15,385 nucleotides of DNA from Gammaproteobacteria bacterium UBA4475 (GTDB taxonomy: Bacteria; Pseudomonadota; Gammaproteobacteria; Pseudomonadales; Azotimanducaceae): positions 6,837 through 22,221 of the forward strand of contig DGOD01000068.1 of assembly GCA_002389265.1 (NCBI GenBank), in the 5' to 3' direction. Numbering within the stretch: position 1 is the first letter of the stretch; each line of letters starts with the position of its first letter. Shown here piece after piece: positions 1-6,912 of the stretch. Below the pieces are notes generated by a model. The model made no database searches. It was not told where the DNA came from and saw only the letters and a list, made by a program, of their open reading frames with translations. Made by a program: the position numbers and the translations under genes.

Positions 1-217
1 AGCCTGCACCCACCCCGCGGCAACCTCGCCATCGGGATGCCAGCTGCAGGAACTCCAAATCACAGCAGCCGCCACTGAACCGCTACAGCGTCTCTGTGGC
101 CAAGTACCCCGACTGAGCTTGTCACAGGGCCCCACGGCCAGCTTACAAGCGCGCCTGGATACGCCTCACGGCGAGGTCTGGCTGGAATCTCTCGAGCCGC
201 GAATTGCTCTATTTTAG
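1..217 (+). CDS. 3' end of a truncated gene, possibly VOC/glyoxalase-like
   Basis: An open frame enters from the left edge (codons begin at position 2) and ends at a TAG at 215-217, giving about 71 C-terminal residues. A segment beginning THPAATSPSGCQLQELQIT is followed by a stretch ending TPHGEVWLE. The pattern of a His-Pro-containing start, a strand and a final strand of the form TPxGxVxLE resembles the second half of VOC-superfamily (glyoxalase-like) proteins, but too little is present to be sure. The next gene on the same strand starts 152 bases downstream. That the frame is coding rests on its openness to the window edge and on codon use like its neighbours. The family assignment is inference. 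Confidence 0.4.
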   Translation, partial: ACTHPAATSPSGCQLQELQITAAATEPLQRLCGQVPRLSLSQGPTASLQARLDTPHGEVWLESLEPRIALF

Positions 218-281
218 TGCCGCAGCTACGGCTGCTAATGCCCGGGCCCCTGAGTCACTGCACGGCATGAAAGCAAGCTAC

Positions 282-310
282 TTGCCGATGCGGCCAAATA
301 GAATTATCGT
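282..310 (+). promoter_or_regulatory. weak candidate promoter for the HD-domain gene
   Basis: TTGCCG (282-287) and TATCGT (305-310) are separated by 17 bases and lie about 60 bases before the ATG at 370. Each box matches the sigma70 consensus at only four of six positions, so this could be chance. Nothing else stands out in the 218-369 gap. Confidence 0.22.
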
Positions 311-369
311 GGCTGTTGGGCGAATTCTTCTTACCACCTCAACAGGGACACCCCCGAAGGACCAGTACC

Positions 370-951
370 ATGACAACAGACACACTGGAACGTAGAGCCA
401 AGTTTACCCGCATGGATCAAGGCACTGAGCAAGACTGGCAGATAATTGCCAAGCACAATGGCGAGGAAGCCGCAGGCCTCGCAGACCGGGTACTGAATCA
501 CCTGAAGTTACTCGGCGATGATACTGGCGGCTTCGCCGTCACCCGCCTTGAGCATAGCCTGCAAACCGCCACACTGGCGCACAATGCCGGTAAAGATGAG
601 GAATATGTCGTCTGCGCGCTGCTCCATGACATCGGCGACACGCTCGGCAGCTATAATCATGCCGACGTCGCCGCTGTGATCCTGAAGCCTTTTATCAGCG
701 AGGAGAATCACTGGATCATAGCCCATCATGGCATTTTTCAAGGCTATTACTTCTTCCACTATCTGGGCCTCGACCGCAATATGCGAGACGAGTTTAAAGA
801 CCACCCCTATTATGCGGCCTGTGCAGAGTTCTGTCGCCTGGATCAGGCGGCCTTCGATCCAGACTTTACCTCCATGCCCATCGAGGCCTTCGAACCCATG
901 GTCCGCCGCGTGTTCGCCAGACCAAAAACCTCGATCTACAAAGCGACGTAG
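370..951 (+). CDS. HD-domain protein of the diiron-oxygenase (PhnZ/TmpB-like) type
   Basis: Predicted cytoplasmic metalloprotein of 193 residues. The ATG at 370 is chosen over an in-frame TTG at 316 because GAAGGA (356-361) lies 8 bases before it. Visible motifs are LEHSLQ (H62), LLHDIGD (H86, D87), NHAD (H97), AHHG (H119/H120) and RLDQ (D158). Aligned from memory with PhnZ, the diiron enzyme that cleaves 2-amino-1-hydroxyethylphosphonate, these match ligands H34, H58, D59, H80, H104 and D161. PhnZ's lid tyrosine Y24 and amine-binding E27 are replaced by T52 and F55, so the substrate is probably different. Many bacterial homologues of this size are labelled only HD-domain protein or phosphohydrolase. 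It could be a diiron oxygenase of unknown substrate or a phosphohydrolase. It converges on the next gene with 9 bases between stops. An HD-fold metalloprotein is near certain; the reaction is not. Confidence 0.88.
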   Translation: MTTDTLERRAKFTRMDQGTEQDWQIIAKHNGEEAAGLADRVLNHLKLLGDDTGGFAVTRLEHSLQTATLAHNAGKDEEYVVCALLHDIGDTLGSYNHADVAAVILKPFISEENHWIIAHHGIFQGYYFFHYLGLDRNMRDEFKDHPYYAACAEFCRLDQAAFDPDFTSMPIEAFEPMVRRVFARPKTSIYKAT

Positions 952-960
952 CCAGACCGG

Positions 961-1431
961 TTATGAACCCAGCAGCGGGACCGGCGTTAAGCTCGCTTTT
1001 TGATAGAGCGGGTGGGCCGGCTCACCCGTCTTGTTGATGGCCAAACAATGCATGCCCGGCAGCAGTCGCTGCACTTTATGTGAACGGTTGAGATAGCCAC
1101 CATCGTTGCCCCAGGCAGCCACCAGCAATGTCGATTCGCCGGCAAGCTTAACCAGCCAGCGATTATTCTGCCGGCCTATAGGGTCCTCTGCGGCCTTCAT
1201 ATCAGCAGGCTCTGTTGCCCGATAAGCAAACAGATTAGCCATGCAAACCCCACCATAACCCCATGACCTGGCGTAATTCATACATCGCACCAGCGTCGGG
1301 TCGTCAGCGGTTTCATCGGCAGTGGATGGGTTAAGACCAACAAACATGACTGACCCCAAGGTATTATCCCAGGTTCGCCACAGGGCGTAGCGATATTGTC
1401 GGCATCGAGACAGGCTGGCAGTATTTTTCAA
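961..1431 (-). CDS. DUF1643 family protein
   Basis: A 156-residue protein of a family named only as DUF1643 (PF07799), function unknown. The family hallmarks are in order: a CRxYRY-like start (residues 10-15), VGLNPSTAD (31-39), DDPTLVRC (43-50), a WGYGG turn (57-61), NLFAYRAT (66-73), DPIG (83-86) and a C-terminal NKTGEPAHPLY (133-143). Length is normal for the family. The start is a TTG at 1431: an in-frame TAA sits immediately upstream (1434-1432), so nothing longer is possible, and the first ATG inside would remove the conserved N-terminus. AAAGG (1444-1440) lies 8 bases upstream as a ribosome binding site. The gene converges on the HD-domain gene. DUF1643 genes are often scattered single genes, and the context suggests no partner. 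Confidence 0.9.
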   Translation of the reverse strand: MKNTASLSRCRQYRYALWRTWDNTLGSVMFVGLNPSTADETADDPTLVRCMNYARSWGYGGVCMANLFAYRATEPADMKAAEDPIGRQNNRWLVKLAGESTLLVAAWGNDGGYLNRSHKVQRLLPGMHCLAINKTGEPAHPLYQKASLTPVPLLGS

Positions 1432-1452
1432 TTAACAGACCTTTAACAGACC
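1432..1452. repeat. 10-bp tandem direct repeat over the DUF1643 ribosome binding site
   Basis: TTAACAGACC occurs at 1432-1441 and again at 1443-1452, an exact duplication with an 11-bp period. It covers the in-frame stop, the spacer and the AAAGG ribosome binding site of the DUF1643 gene. A period near one helical turn would suit a protein-binding site. It could equally be a small slippage duplication. Confidence 0.5.
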
Positions 1453-1703
1453 AATAGAAGGCTTATATTAGCAGTTGTGCTCAGACCATTTTGCGCGGCC
1501 AGCATAGGAGTCACGCCTGCAGCTGATAGATCATCACATATATCATCACACAACAGACGGTCGCACACAGAGCCACTGTCGAGTTTCTACAGGAGCACCT
1601 TGTTGAGGATGCAACACCGCCTGCCTGATGGAAATCAATGCCGCAAGGCGCCAGTTCAGATTTTATCTACCACTGGGCCGGCGCAGAGAACCTAGCTCGT
1701 CAA
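1453..1703. other. intergenic region with a short direct repeat
   Basis: The gap lies between the DUF1643 start and the end of the aminopeptidase gene. It holds a 9-bp direct repeat, ATCATCACA, at 1530-1538 and 1542-1550 (12-bp period). A plus-strand open frame of 72 codons (1477-1695) begins at GTG without a well-placed ribosome binding site and looks like chance. I see no convincing terminator for the minus-strand aminopeptidase gene ending at 1704. Confidence 0.4.
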
Positions 1704-3482
1704 TTAGCCAATCAGTGCCGTCGATTGAACCAGCCAGGGCGTATCCAGTGCGTTCAGTAAGGGCGCGAGCTTGGCATGTACCTGGCGATGATAACGATTA
1801 ATCCAGACCAACTCTGCCGCACTGAGCTGAGTTTCATCAATCAAGCGCGCATCAAAGGGCGCGAATGTGATGGTCTCAAAGGCGAGCATGCCATCGTCGC
1901 GCTCGATGACGATCATTAGATTTTCGCAGCGAATACCGTAGCAGCCTTCCTTGTAGTAGCCGGGCTCGTTGGACAACACCATACCTGCGAGCAACTCTGT
2001 GGCGCCAATCGCAGACTTGCCAATTCGTTGGGGACCCTCGTGGACACTCAGGTAACTGCCAACTCCATGACTGGTACCGTGATCGTAATCGAGACCCGCC
2101 TGCCAGAGGAACTGTCGAGCTAATACATCCAGCTGAACACCGGTCGTACCTTTGGGAAAAACCGCACTGGCGAGCGCGATATGGCCCTTCAGCACCAGGG
2201 TGAACATGTGTCGATGTTCATCTGTGGGATCGCCGATGGCGACGGTACGAGTAATATCCGTGGTGCCATCGGGGTACTGACCGCCGGAATCAACCAGATA
2301 CAGATTGTTCATTTCAAGGCAAGCAGGCGTACCATTTCGGTGATCATAGTGACACATAGCCCCATTGGCACCGGCAGCGGAAATCGTATCGAAAGACAGA
2401 TCACGCAAATCATTGGATTCTCGCCGGAATAACGCCAGCCGATCAGCGAGCACACCTTCATCGTGCAGGCGGCCAGCACTCACTTCCAGTTGTATCCAAT
2501 GCAGATAGCGGCTCACCGCCGCGCCATCACGAACATGACAACCACGCATACCACTAAGTTCCACTGCATTCTTCTGCGCTTTAGGCAGCAGCACGGGATC
2601 TTTACCGGCAACAATAATACAGCCCGCTGCCTGCGCCCGCAGCACAGAGTAGGCATTGACCCCATCAGGATCGACCAGCAGCCGCGTCTGCTGACCACCG
2701 AGTTCATTCAGGGCCTCGAGCAATTCAACCTCCGCGCGGATAGTGACGCCGCTGCCAACATGTTCACTGAGCGTTGCTGGGATTTTTTGCGGATCGGTGA
2801 AGAAGCACATTCGGCCCTCGATATCCAAGGTTGCAATGCCTAGAATCACCGGCAAGTGCGGTACATCAGCGCCGCGAATATTCAGCAACCACGCGATCGA
2901 ATCCAGCTGGGCGATGATCGCAACCTCAGCGCCTGCGGCGGCAACCAACTGACCTATACGCAGGCGTTTCGCTTCACTGCCTTCACCGGTATAGCTCTCG
3001 TCCAGCAGCTCTGCTGCTTTGATCTGCGGTTGCGGTCGATCGTGCCAATGCTTATCAATGAGGTTTTCGCTGACCTCAACCAATTCGATAGCATTTTGCG
3101 CCAGTTGCTGCTGCATGGCGCTATACCCGGCCTGGGTATGCAACCGCGTATCGATACCAACTCTAGCACCTGCCGCCAGGCTCTCGCAGAGCCAGGCAAC
3201 CGGCGGGCTGTCGATCAGGTGCTGATATTCGAAGCACGCAGCAGGGACCTGTTGGCGCACTTGGATGGTGTAGCGGCCATCGACAAATATCGCGGCGCGA
3301 TCAACCAACACAATGACCTGACCCGCAGAACCGGTAAAGCCGCTGATCCAGCGCAAACGTTCATTCTGCTCAGGCACATATTCACCCAGATATTCGTCCG
3401 CCCGAGGGACTATGAGAGCATCCAGACTGTCCTGGACCAGGTCGGCACGAACTGCGGCTAATCTGCCTGGAATGTCGTTCAT
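1704..3482 (-). CDS. Xaa-Pro aminopeptidase (aminopeptidase P, M24B family)
   Basis: A 592-residue cytoplasmic metallopeptidase predicted to release the N-terminal residue from peptides whose second residue is proline. It has the long three-part form (as in XPNPEP1), not the shorter PepP form: creatinase-like N-terminal domain (about 6-140), a second creatinase-like domain (about 155-310), the pita-bread M24 catalytic domain (about 315-530) and a C-terminal M24_C extension. The dimetal ligands are all visible: D398 (LVDSGG), D409 (TTDITRT), H472 (GTSHGVG), E506 (SNEPGYY) and E520 (RCENL). The supporting histidines are H378 and H481 (VHEGP). No signal peptide. ATG at 3482 with AGGGGT 9 bases upstream. 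It lies 71 bases downstream of the PhyH-family gene on the same strand, so it may be the last gene of that unit. Confidence 0.96.
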   Translation of the reverse strand: MNDIPGRLAAVRADLVQDSLDALIVPRADEYLGEYVPEQNERLRWISGFTGSAGQVIVLVDRAAIFVDGRYTIQVRQQVPAACFEYQHLIDSPPVAWLCESLAAGARVGIDTRLHTQAGYSAMQQQLAQNAIELVEVSENLIDKHWHDRPQPQIKAAELLDESYTGEGSEAKRLRIGQLVAAAGAEVAIIAQLDSIAWLLNIRGADVPHLPVILGIATLDIEGRMCFFTDPQKIPATLSEHVGSGVTIRAEVELLEALNELGGQQTRLLVDPDGVNAYSVLRAQAAGCIIVAGKDPVLLPKAQKNAVELSGMRGCHVRDGAAVSRYLHWIQLEVSAGRLHDEGVLADRLALFRRESNDLRDLSFDTISAAGANGAMCHYDHRNGTPACLEMNNLYLVDSGGQYPDGTTDITRTVAIGDPTDEHRHMFTLVLKGHIALASAVFPKGTTGVQLDVLARQFLWQAGLDYDHGTSHGVGSYLSVHEGPQRIGKSAIGATELLAGMVLSNEPGYYKEGCYGIRCENLMIVIERDDGMLAFETITFAPFDARLIDETQLSAAELVWINRYHRQVHAKLAPLLNALDTPWLVQSTALIG

Positions 3483-3521
3483 TGTGATGCTACCCCTAAC
3501 TTAAGATCGAAGGATGAATTG

Positions 3522-3548
3522 GCCGGTTAAGACCTCGCGTTAAGCGGC
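3522..3548. other. imperfect inverted repeat between the PhyH and aminopeptidase genes
   Basis: GCCGGTTAA (3522-3530) and TTAAGCGGC (3540-3548) pair at eight of nine positions around a 9-base centre, in the 71-base gap between two minus-strand genes. It is not followed by a T-run in either direction. It could be a weak attenuator or processing hairpin, or chance. Confidence 0.3.
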
Positions 3549-3553
3549 GCAAC

Positions 3554-4336
3554 TCACTGCATAGCGCCTTCACCAAATATAATACTACGGGATGCCAGTC
3601 GCTTGTAACGCAAGCTCATGGTTGCCGCGTCCATCAGACAAACACTGAATGCTCGACGGCTGTGATTAGTTCGATTGACCCCGCTACCATGCACGGTCCA
3701 GGGATTGAGCAAGACCACCTCCCCTGCCGCCAGCACCAACGGGATGCGCCGAGGATCATCATCAAAGGCTTGCGCCATAGCGGCGGTCAAGAAGCCACTG
3801 GGGTGCTGTGGATTCAACAGTTGATGTTGGGTACGCGGAATAATCTCGATACAGCCATTATCTTCATTCGCAGGATCCAAGGCAGTATAGATCGTCAGCT
3901 TTGGGTCCCGGTCCAGAGCCCGCCAACGATCTTGGTGGAGCGGCAAGGCTGTACCACGACCGGCAGGCTTATTCATGAACATGGCACGAAATGCTGCTAC
4001 CGGCAGGTCGCCATAGAAATGGCCGGCAGCTTCAGCAAAAATCGGCAGCTGCATATACGCCAGAAACACCGGGTCTCGCTCCAGCAGCTGGATTTTTCGG
4101 TAATTGAGGGTTTTGCCTTTATGCCCACGGGTCTGCTCGCCGGCTGAATCGTATGCACCATCGTTCGAATCCAGCTGCATGAGCATCCGATCGTAGTCAA
4201 GATCTGCCTCGCCCAGCATAATCTCGTCAATGCGCTGCTGCATGGCGCGCAACATGGCGTCGGGCACTATTTGTCCCAGGCGCAAAAAGCCCTCAGTATC
4301 GAATTCAGCCCATTGTGCGTCACTAATCTCAACCAT
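3554..4336 (-). CDS. phytanoyl-CoA dioxygenase (PhyH) family Fe(II)/2-oxoglutarate oxygenase
   Basis: A 260-residue predicted cytoplasmic dioxygenase that would couple oxidative decarboxylation of 2-oxoglutarate to hydroxylation of a small substrate. The iron-binding triad is H134 and D136 (LHQDRW) plus H216 (WTVHGSG). R227 lies eleven residues after H216, where the family's 2-oxoglutarate-binding arginine is expected. The double-stranded beta-helix strands around IEIIPRTQHQL and GEVVLLNPW fit. The family covers many substrates (phytanoyl-CoA, ectoine, aminophosphonates, natural products) and nothing visible fixes this one. It starts at ATG 4336, only 28 bases after the ABC-F stop, so the two are probably co-transcribed. 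A PhnZ-like HD protein lies 2.6 kb away on the other strand; PhyH-type and HD-type enzymes act in succession in phosphonate oxidation, but the link here is speculative. Confidence 0.93.
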   Translation of the reverse strand: MVEISDAQWAEFDTEGFLRLGQIVPDAMLRAMQQRIDEIMLGEADLDYDRMLMQLDSNDGAYDSAGEQTRGHKGKTLNYRKIQLLERDPVFLAYMQLPIFAEAAGHFYGDLPVAAFRAMFMNKPAGRGTALPLHQDRWRALDRDPKLTIYTALDPANEDNGCIEIIPRTQHQLLNPQHPSGFLTAAMAQAFDDDPRRIPLVLAAGEVVLLNPWTVHGSGVNRTNHSRRAFSVCLMDAATMSLRYKRLASRSIIFGEGAMQ

Positions 4337-4364
4337 GACGGGAGTTTACCTGCGTTAGAACGAT

Positions 4365-5966
4365 TCAGGCAGCTTTATTGTGCAGACCCTGACTGGCCAG
4401 ATACTCATCATAGGTACCTTGAAAGTCCACGACCTTTTGGCCTTTGATTTCGACGACACGAGTGGCGAGAGACGACACAAACTCTCTGTCATGACTGACA
4501 AAAATTAAGGTTCCCTCATATTTTGTCAACGCTTGATTCAGGGCTTCAATAGCTTCCATATCCAAATGGTTGGTGGGTTCATCCATCACCAGAACGTTGG
4601 CATCGCTGAGCATCAGCTTGCCAAATAACAATCGATTTTTCTCACCACCGGAACAAACTCGCGCTTTTTTGTTCGCATCATCGGCAGTGAACAGCAGTCG
4701 ACCAAGCATGCCACGGATCATCAGATCGTCATGTTTCGGTTTACGCCACTGGGCCATCCAGTCGAACAACGTCAGGTCTGAATCAAAATCATCAGTGCTA
4801 TCTTGGGGACAATAGCCAATCAGCGCGTTCTCAGCCCATTTAACCTCGCCGCCATTCGCTGTCACCTGATTCATCAAGCAGCGTAGCAAGGTGGTCTTGC
4901 CCACACCATTTTCACCGATAACGGCTAATCTGGCGCCGGCTTCCAGAATCAAGTTGCCACCCGAGAATAGCTGATCATCAAAACCGTGCCTCAAATCCTC
5001 TAGCACGAGTGCCTGGCGATGCAGGCGCTTGTCTTGGTTGAAGCTCAAGGAAGGCGTTACTCGGCTTGAAGGCTTGACTTCGTCAAGCTTGATTTTGTCC
5101 AGTTTTTTCGCACGCGAGCTGGCCTGTTTGGCTTTCGAGGCGTTCGCGGAAAAGCGATTAACAAAACCCTGCAGCTCGTCCATCTCTTGGCTCTTTTTCG
5201 AATTCTCAGTGAGTAATTGCTGCCGGATCAATGATGAGGCAGCCATGAAGTTTTCGTAATTGCCGGGGAAGATTCGCAATTCGCCATAATCAATGTCTGC
5301 CATATGGGTGCATACCGAGTTCAGAAAATGCCGATCGTGAGATATCACGATCATGGTGCATTTACGCTCGTTCAAGACACCAGCCAACCAGCTGATACTA
5401 TGGATATCCAGATTGTTGGTGGGCTCATCCAGCAACAAGATATCCGGATTAGAAAACAGCGCCTGGGCCAACAACACTCTGAGCTTCCAACCCGGCGCCA
5501 CCTGACTCATCAACAAATAGTGCAGCGATTCATCAATGCCAGCCTCGAGCAGGATCTCACCCGCACGGCTCTCTGCGGTGTAGCCATCGAGTTCGGCGAA
5601 GATGGTCTCGAGCTCGGCGACTTTCATGCCATCTGCCTCACTCATTTCTGGCAGGTTGTAGATCCGGTCACGTTCGCGTTTGATCTTCCATAGCTCAACG
5701 TCGCCCATAATGACGGCATCCACCACACTAAACTCTTCAAAGGCGAACTGATCCTGGCTCAGGGTGCCGACTTTGTTGCCCGGGCTGACAGAAACGTTAC
5801 CTGAAGTCGGGACCAACTCACCGCTTAAAATCTTCATAAACGTCGATTTACCGCACCCGTTGGCACCGATCAACCCATAGCGATTACCGTTACCGAACTT
5901 AGCCGAGATATTCTCAAATAAAGGCTCAGCGCCAAATTGCATGGTGATGTTTGCGGTTGTGATCAA
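4365..5966 (-). CDS. ybiT: YbiT-like ABC-F ATPase
   Basis: A soluble ribosome-associated ABC-F protein with two ATPase domains and no membrane segments; the family acts on translating ribosomes. A TTG at 5966 gives 533 residues, close to the E. coli protein's 530, beginning [11 protein letters not shown] where YbiT begins similarly. AGGA (5977-5974) lies 7 bases before that TTG. The frame stays open upstream to 6128, but those 54 codons look nothing like a conserved N-terminus. The first Walker A is GANGCGKST (34-42), with Walker [12 protein letters not shown], and the first signature is the degenerate [10 protein letters not shown] usual for YbiT. The inter-domain linker is basic and helical. 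Second domain: [17 protein letters not shown] and [11 protein letters not shown] PhyH gene follows 28 bases downstream and a cytochrome c gene diverges. Nothing suggests an antibiotic-resistance ABC-F. Confidence 0.95.
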   Translation of the reverse strand: MITTANITMQFGAEPLFENISAKFGNGNRYGLIGANGCGKSTFMKILSGELVPTSGNVSVSPGNKVGTLSQDQFAFEEFSVVDAVIMGDVELWKIKRERDRIYNLPEMSEADGMKVAELETIFAELDGYTAESRAGEILLEAGIDESLHYLLMSQVAPGWKLRVLLAQALFSNPDILLLDEPTNNLDIHSISWLAGVLNERKCTMIVISHDRHFLNSVCTHMADIDYGELRIFPGNYENFMAASSLIRQQLLTENSKKSQEMDELQGFVNRFSANASKAKQASSRAKKLDKIKLDEVKPSSRVTPSLSFNQDKRLHRQALVLEDLRHGFDDQLFSGGNLILEAGARLAVIGENGVGKTTLLRCLMNQVTANGGEVKWAENALIGYCPQDSTDDFDSDLTLFDWMAQWRKPKHDDLMIRGMLGRLLFTADDANKKARVCSGGEKNRLLFGKLMLSDANVLVMDEPTNHLDMEAIEALNQALTKYEGTLIFVSHDREFVSSLATRVVEIKGQKVVDFQGTYDEYLASQGLHNKAA

Positions 5967-6222
5967 TGGACTGTCCTGGTACTTGAGGGGAGAAACGGGG
6001 ACGTTGGCTCCCGTGATGCGCGTAGTTGCGCGCGCGCAGCTTATAGACTCGGGACCGAAATGTCGAGCCGCCGACTGGCCGTCATGTTTTTCGATCCACC
6101 ACCGACAACCCCAGTCTGACAACCTCACAACGGTTTGATGAGGATCAACTCAAGTCGGCTTGCACCCCTTTATATTCGGCACATCAGACTCAACTAGAGC
6201 CTGCACAACAAGGAGGTTGTAG
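5967..6222. promoter_or_regulatory. divergent intergenic region, ABC-F and cytochrome c
   Basis: This 256-base gap must carry promoters for both the minus-strand ABC-F gene and the plus-strand cytochrome gene. An AT-rich box TATATT (6171-6176) about 47 bases before the cytochrome start is a plausible -10, but no good -35 sits 16-18 bases upstream of it. AAGGAGGT at 6210-6217 is a full-length Shine-Dalgarno sequence for the cytochrome gene, 5 bases before its ATG. Confidence 0.4.
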
Positions 6223-6666
6223 ATGCGATCACTTAGTGGATTGACAGGCATCATCATGCTTGTGGCGACCAGCACAGCGCTTGCCGAGGTCAAAGCCCGA
6301 GAGGTACCAATGCGCTGGCAACAGGCGGCGATCAGCGATGGTGGCGAACTCTATGGCGAGCTCTGCGCGGTCTGTCACGGCAAGAGTGGTAAAGGTGACG
6401 GACCCGCGGCCGGCGCGCTGAAGAAGTCCACGCCTGACTTGACCGTACTGGCCAGCAACAACGGCGGTATCTTCCCGCAAGAATCTGTCGAAGACACCAT
6501 TACCGGCAAGGCTTCAACCCAGTCACACGGCACTGTTGACATGCCGATCTGGGGCGCCGCCTTCGAAGGCGTCAGACCTGACTGGAAGCCTTTTCGACGG
6601 GGGGCTCTGGCGCAGCAGAGAATTCACAATCTGACCGAGTATCTGTCGACCATTCAGGTCAAATAG
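6223..6666 (+). CDS. secreted monohaem cytochrome c
   Basis: A 147-residue class I-type cytochrome c, predicted periplasmic electron carrier or subunit. Residues 1-21 form a signal peptide, with likely cleavage after TALA. The haem site is C48-A-V-C51-H52, followed by GKSGKGDGPAAGAL, typical of cytochrome c-555/cbb3-like small domains. The probable distal ligand is M107 in DMPIWG. One haem motif only. The start is fixed by an almost consensus AAGGAGGT 5 bases upstream, suggesting strong translation. It diverges from the ABC-F gene. The next gene on its strand is an acyl-CoA synthetase 246 bases downstream, too far to assume co-transcription. The redox partner cannot be inferred from the neighbours, and as a periplasmic protein it is unlikely to serve the cytoplasmic P450. 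Confidence 0.94.
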   Translation: MRSLSGLTGIIMLVATSTALAEVKAREVPMRWQQAAISDGGELYGELCAVCHGKSGKGDGPAAGALKKSTPDLTVLASNNGGIFPQESVEDTITGKASTQSHGTVDMPIWGAAFEGVRPDWKPFRRGALAQQRIHNLTEYLSTIQVK

Positions 6667-6912
6667 TCCGCACACTAATCGACTCGGCGCGTTGGCATGG
6701 CACCCTGGGACTGACATCACGGGCGCCATGTCGAGGATTTCCGCCAGGCTCACCCCGAGCCCCCGCGCCTACATCCCGCAATTGTCCTTAACCGCAGAAA
6801 TTGCTATGTTCCCGTTTGACAGTATCAATCAGTACTGCTGGCCAATATGTCTTGTATGATGACTTATATGATGACTTGATTGATCCCTTGCTTGATTTAC
6901 GGAGAACTTTGT
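6667..6912. promoter_or_regulatory. intergenic region before the acyl-CoA synthetase, with a 12-bp tandem repeat
   Basis: The gap contains a consensus -35-like TTGACA (6816-6821) with no matching -10 at normal spacing. It also holds two adjacent near-identical 12-mers beginning TATGATGACTT (6855-6866 and 6867-6878), 34 bases before the start. Each copy begins with a -10-like TATGAT. The repeat may be an operator for a dimeric regulator or a pair of overlapping promoter elements; the evidence is only positional. No convincing terminator for the cytochrome gene is seen. Confidence 0.4.
6855..6878. repeat. tandem 12-bp direct repeat upstream of acyl-CoA synthetase
   Basis: TATGATGACTTA (6855-6866) is followed directly by TATGATGACTTG (6867-6878), identical at eleven of twelve positions, between a TTGACA box and the GGAG ribosome binding site at 6901. 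Confidence 0.6.

Noticed and set aside
307..327. Another copy of the hairpin repeat upstream of the HD-domain gene (TCGTGGCT followed by GCGAAT)
   Set aside because: Only a short match to the P450 copy is present; the complementary right arm is missing, so no stem can form.
1477..1695. 72-codon plus-strand open frame
   Set aside because: It begins at GTG without a suitably spaced ribosome binding site, has no recognisable domain and fills an intergenic gap; judged chance.
4365..5966. Antibiotic-resistance ABC-F gene
   Set aside because: The sequence follows the housekeeping YbiT subfamily closely along its length rather than the Vga/Msr/OptrA types.
5967..6128. N-terminal extension of the ABC-F protein
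   Set aside because: The extra 54 residues do not resemble the family and a well-placed AGGA before the TTG at 5966 gives a standard-length protein.
6667..6780. Terminator hairpin after the cytochrome gene (GACAT and ATGTC around GGGCGCC)
   Set aside because: The stem is only 5 bp and no T-run follows.
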